Part shown: positions 5,942-6,000 of the stretch, piece by piece
Layout: every line of letters begins with the position of its first letter
Position numbering within the stretch: the first letter of the stretch is position 1
Origin: UBA7803 sp041686955
GTDB lineage: Bacteria; Pseudomonadota; Gammaproteobacteria; Pseudomonadales; Azotimanducaceae
Assembly: GCA_041686955.1 (NCBI GenBank)
Contig: JAWLCV010000143.1
Coordinates: forward strand, 1 to 6,000
DNA: 6,000 bases
Direction: 5' to 3'
The notes under the pieces: model-generated
Told to the model about the DNA's origin: nothing
Databases searched by the model: none
What the model saw: the letters and a program-made list of their open reading frames with translations, nothing else
Position numbers and translations under genes: made by a program

Positions 5942-6000
5942 GCCGCCAGGGCCGTATAGCGGCCGGACGTCAGCGATTCGAGCTCGTCGGGGGTGAGCCG
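5935..6000 (-). CDS. Unidentified protein, last 21 residues only
   Basis: The minus strand is open from the window edge to a TGA at 5935-5937 and reads RLTPDELESLTSGRYTALAAR. The stop lies seven bases before the uvrD GTG and overlaps its ribosome binding site, the usual spacing for an upstream gene in the same operon. The other two minus-strand frames are less suitable: one stops within ten codons and the other runs past the uvrD start. I do not recognise the family. The fragment is too short to exclude non-coding sequence. Confidence 0.5.
   Translation of the reverse strand, partial: RLTPDELESLTSGRYTALAAR

Noticed and set aside
3666..5996. A 776-codon open frame on the plus strand opposite uvrD
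   Set aside because: It is the antisense of uvrD in high-GC DNA, where stop codons are rare. Its translation is rich in His, Gln, Leu, Val and Pro, with no recognisable domain, and uvrD on the other strand is unmistakable.

Overview
This window is GC-rich (roughly two thirds G+C by eye), densely coding DNA from a draft assembly, with a run of 100 N at 2215-2314. The UvrD closely resembles E. coli DNA helicase II and the partial first gene has the C-terminus of a proteobacterial UbiA. Together with the high GC and a TRAP transporter, this suggests a high-GC gammaproteobacterium. That placement is inference; there is no rRNA or other strong marker here.

Layout. Plus strand, left half: the 3' end of ubiA (1-195), then dctQ (about 192-692) and dctM (685-2073), each overlapping the gene before it. 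These are the small and large membrane subunits of a TRAP transporter. Minus strand, right to left: the last 21 codons of an unidentified gene (5935-6000), uvrD (3717-5927), dctP, the TRAP solute receptor (2614-3699), and an enoyl-CoA hydratase/isomerase family gene interrupted by the assembly gap (2080-2589). The two units converge, with six bases between the dctM and hydratase stop codons. Both stops lie inside one 14-bp palindrome.

How the genes work together. DctP, DctQ and DctM probably form one Na+-driven uptake system. The receptor resembles TakP-type proteins that bind 2-oxo or hydroxy acids, and DctM belongs to the matching large-permease group. Unusually, the transporter is divided between two opposing transcription units: the permeases follow ubiA, and the receptor sits between uvrD and the hydratase. 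The hydratase follows dctP by 24 bases, so it may act on the CoA-activated form of an imported acid, but this is inferred from position only. UvrD (repair and replication helicase) and UbiA (ubiquinone synthesis) are housekeeping genes.

There is no gene-free stretch longer than about 30 bases apart from the N run. I see no RNA genes, mobile elements, CRISPR arrays, clear promoters or rho-independent terminators. I do not see a previously undescribed system; the most distinctive feature is the split TRAP locus and its palindromic junction.
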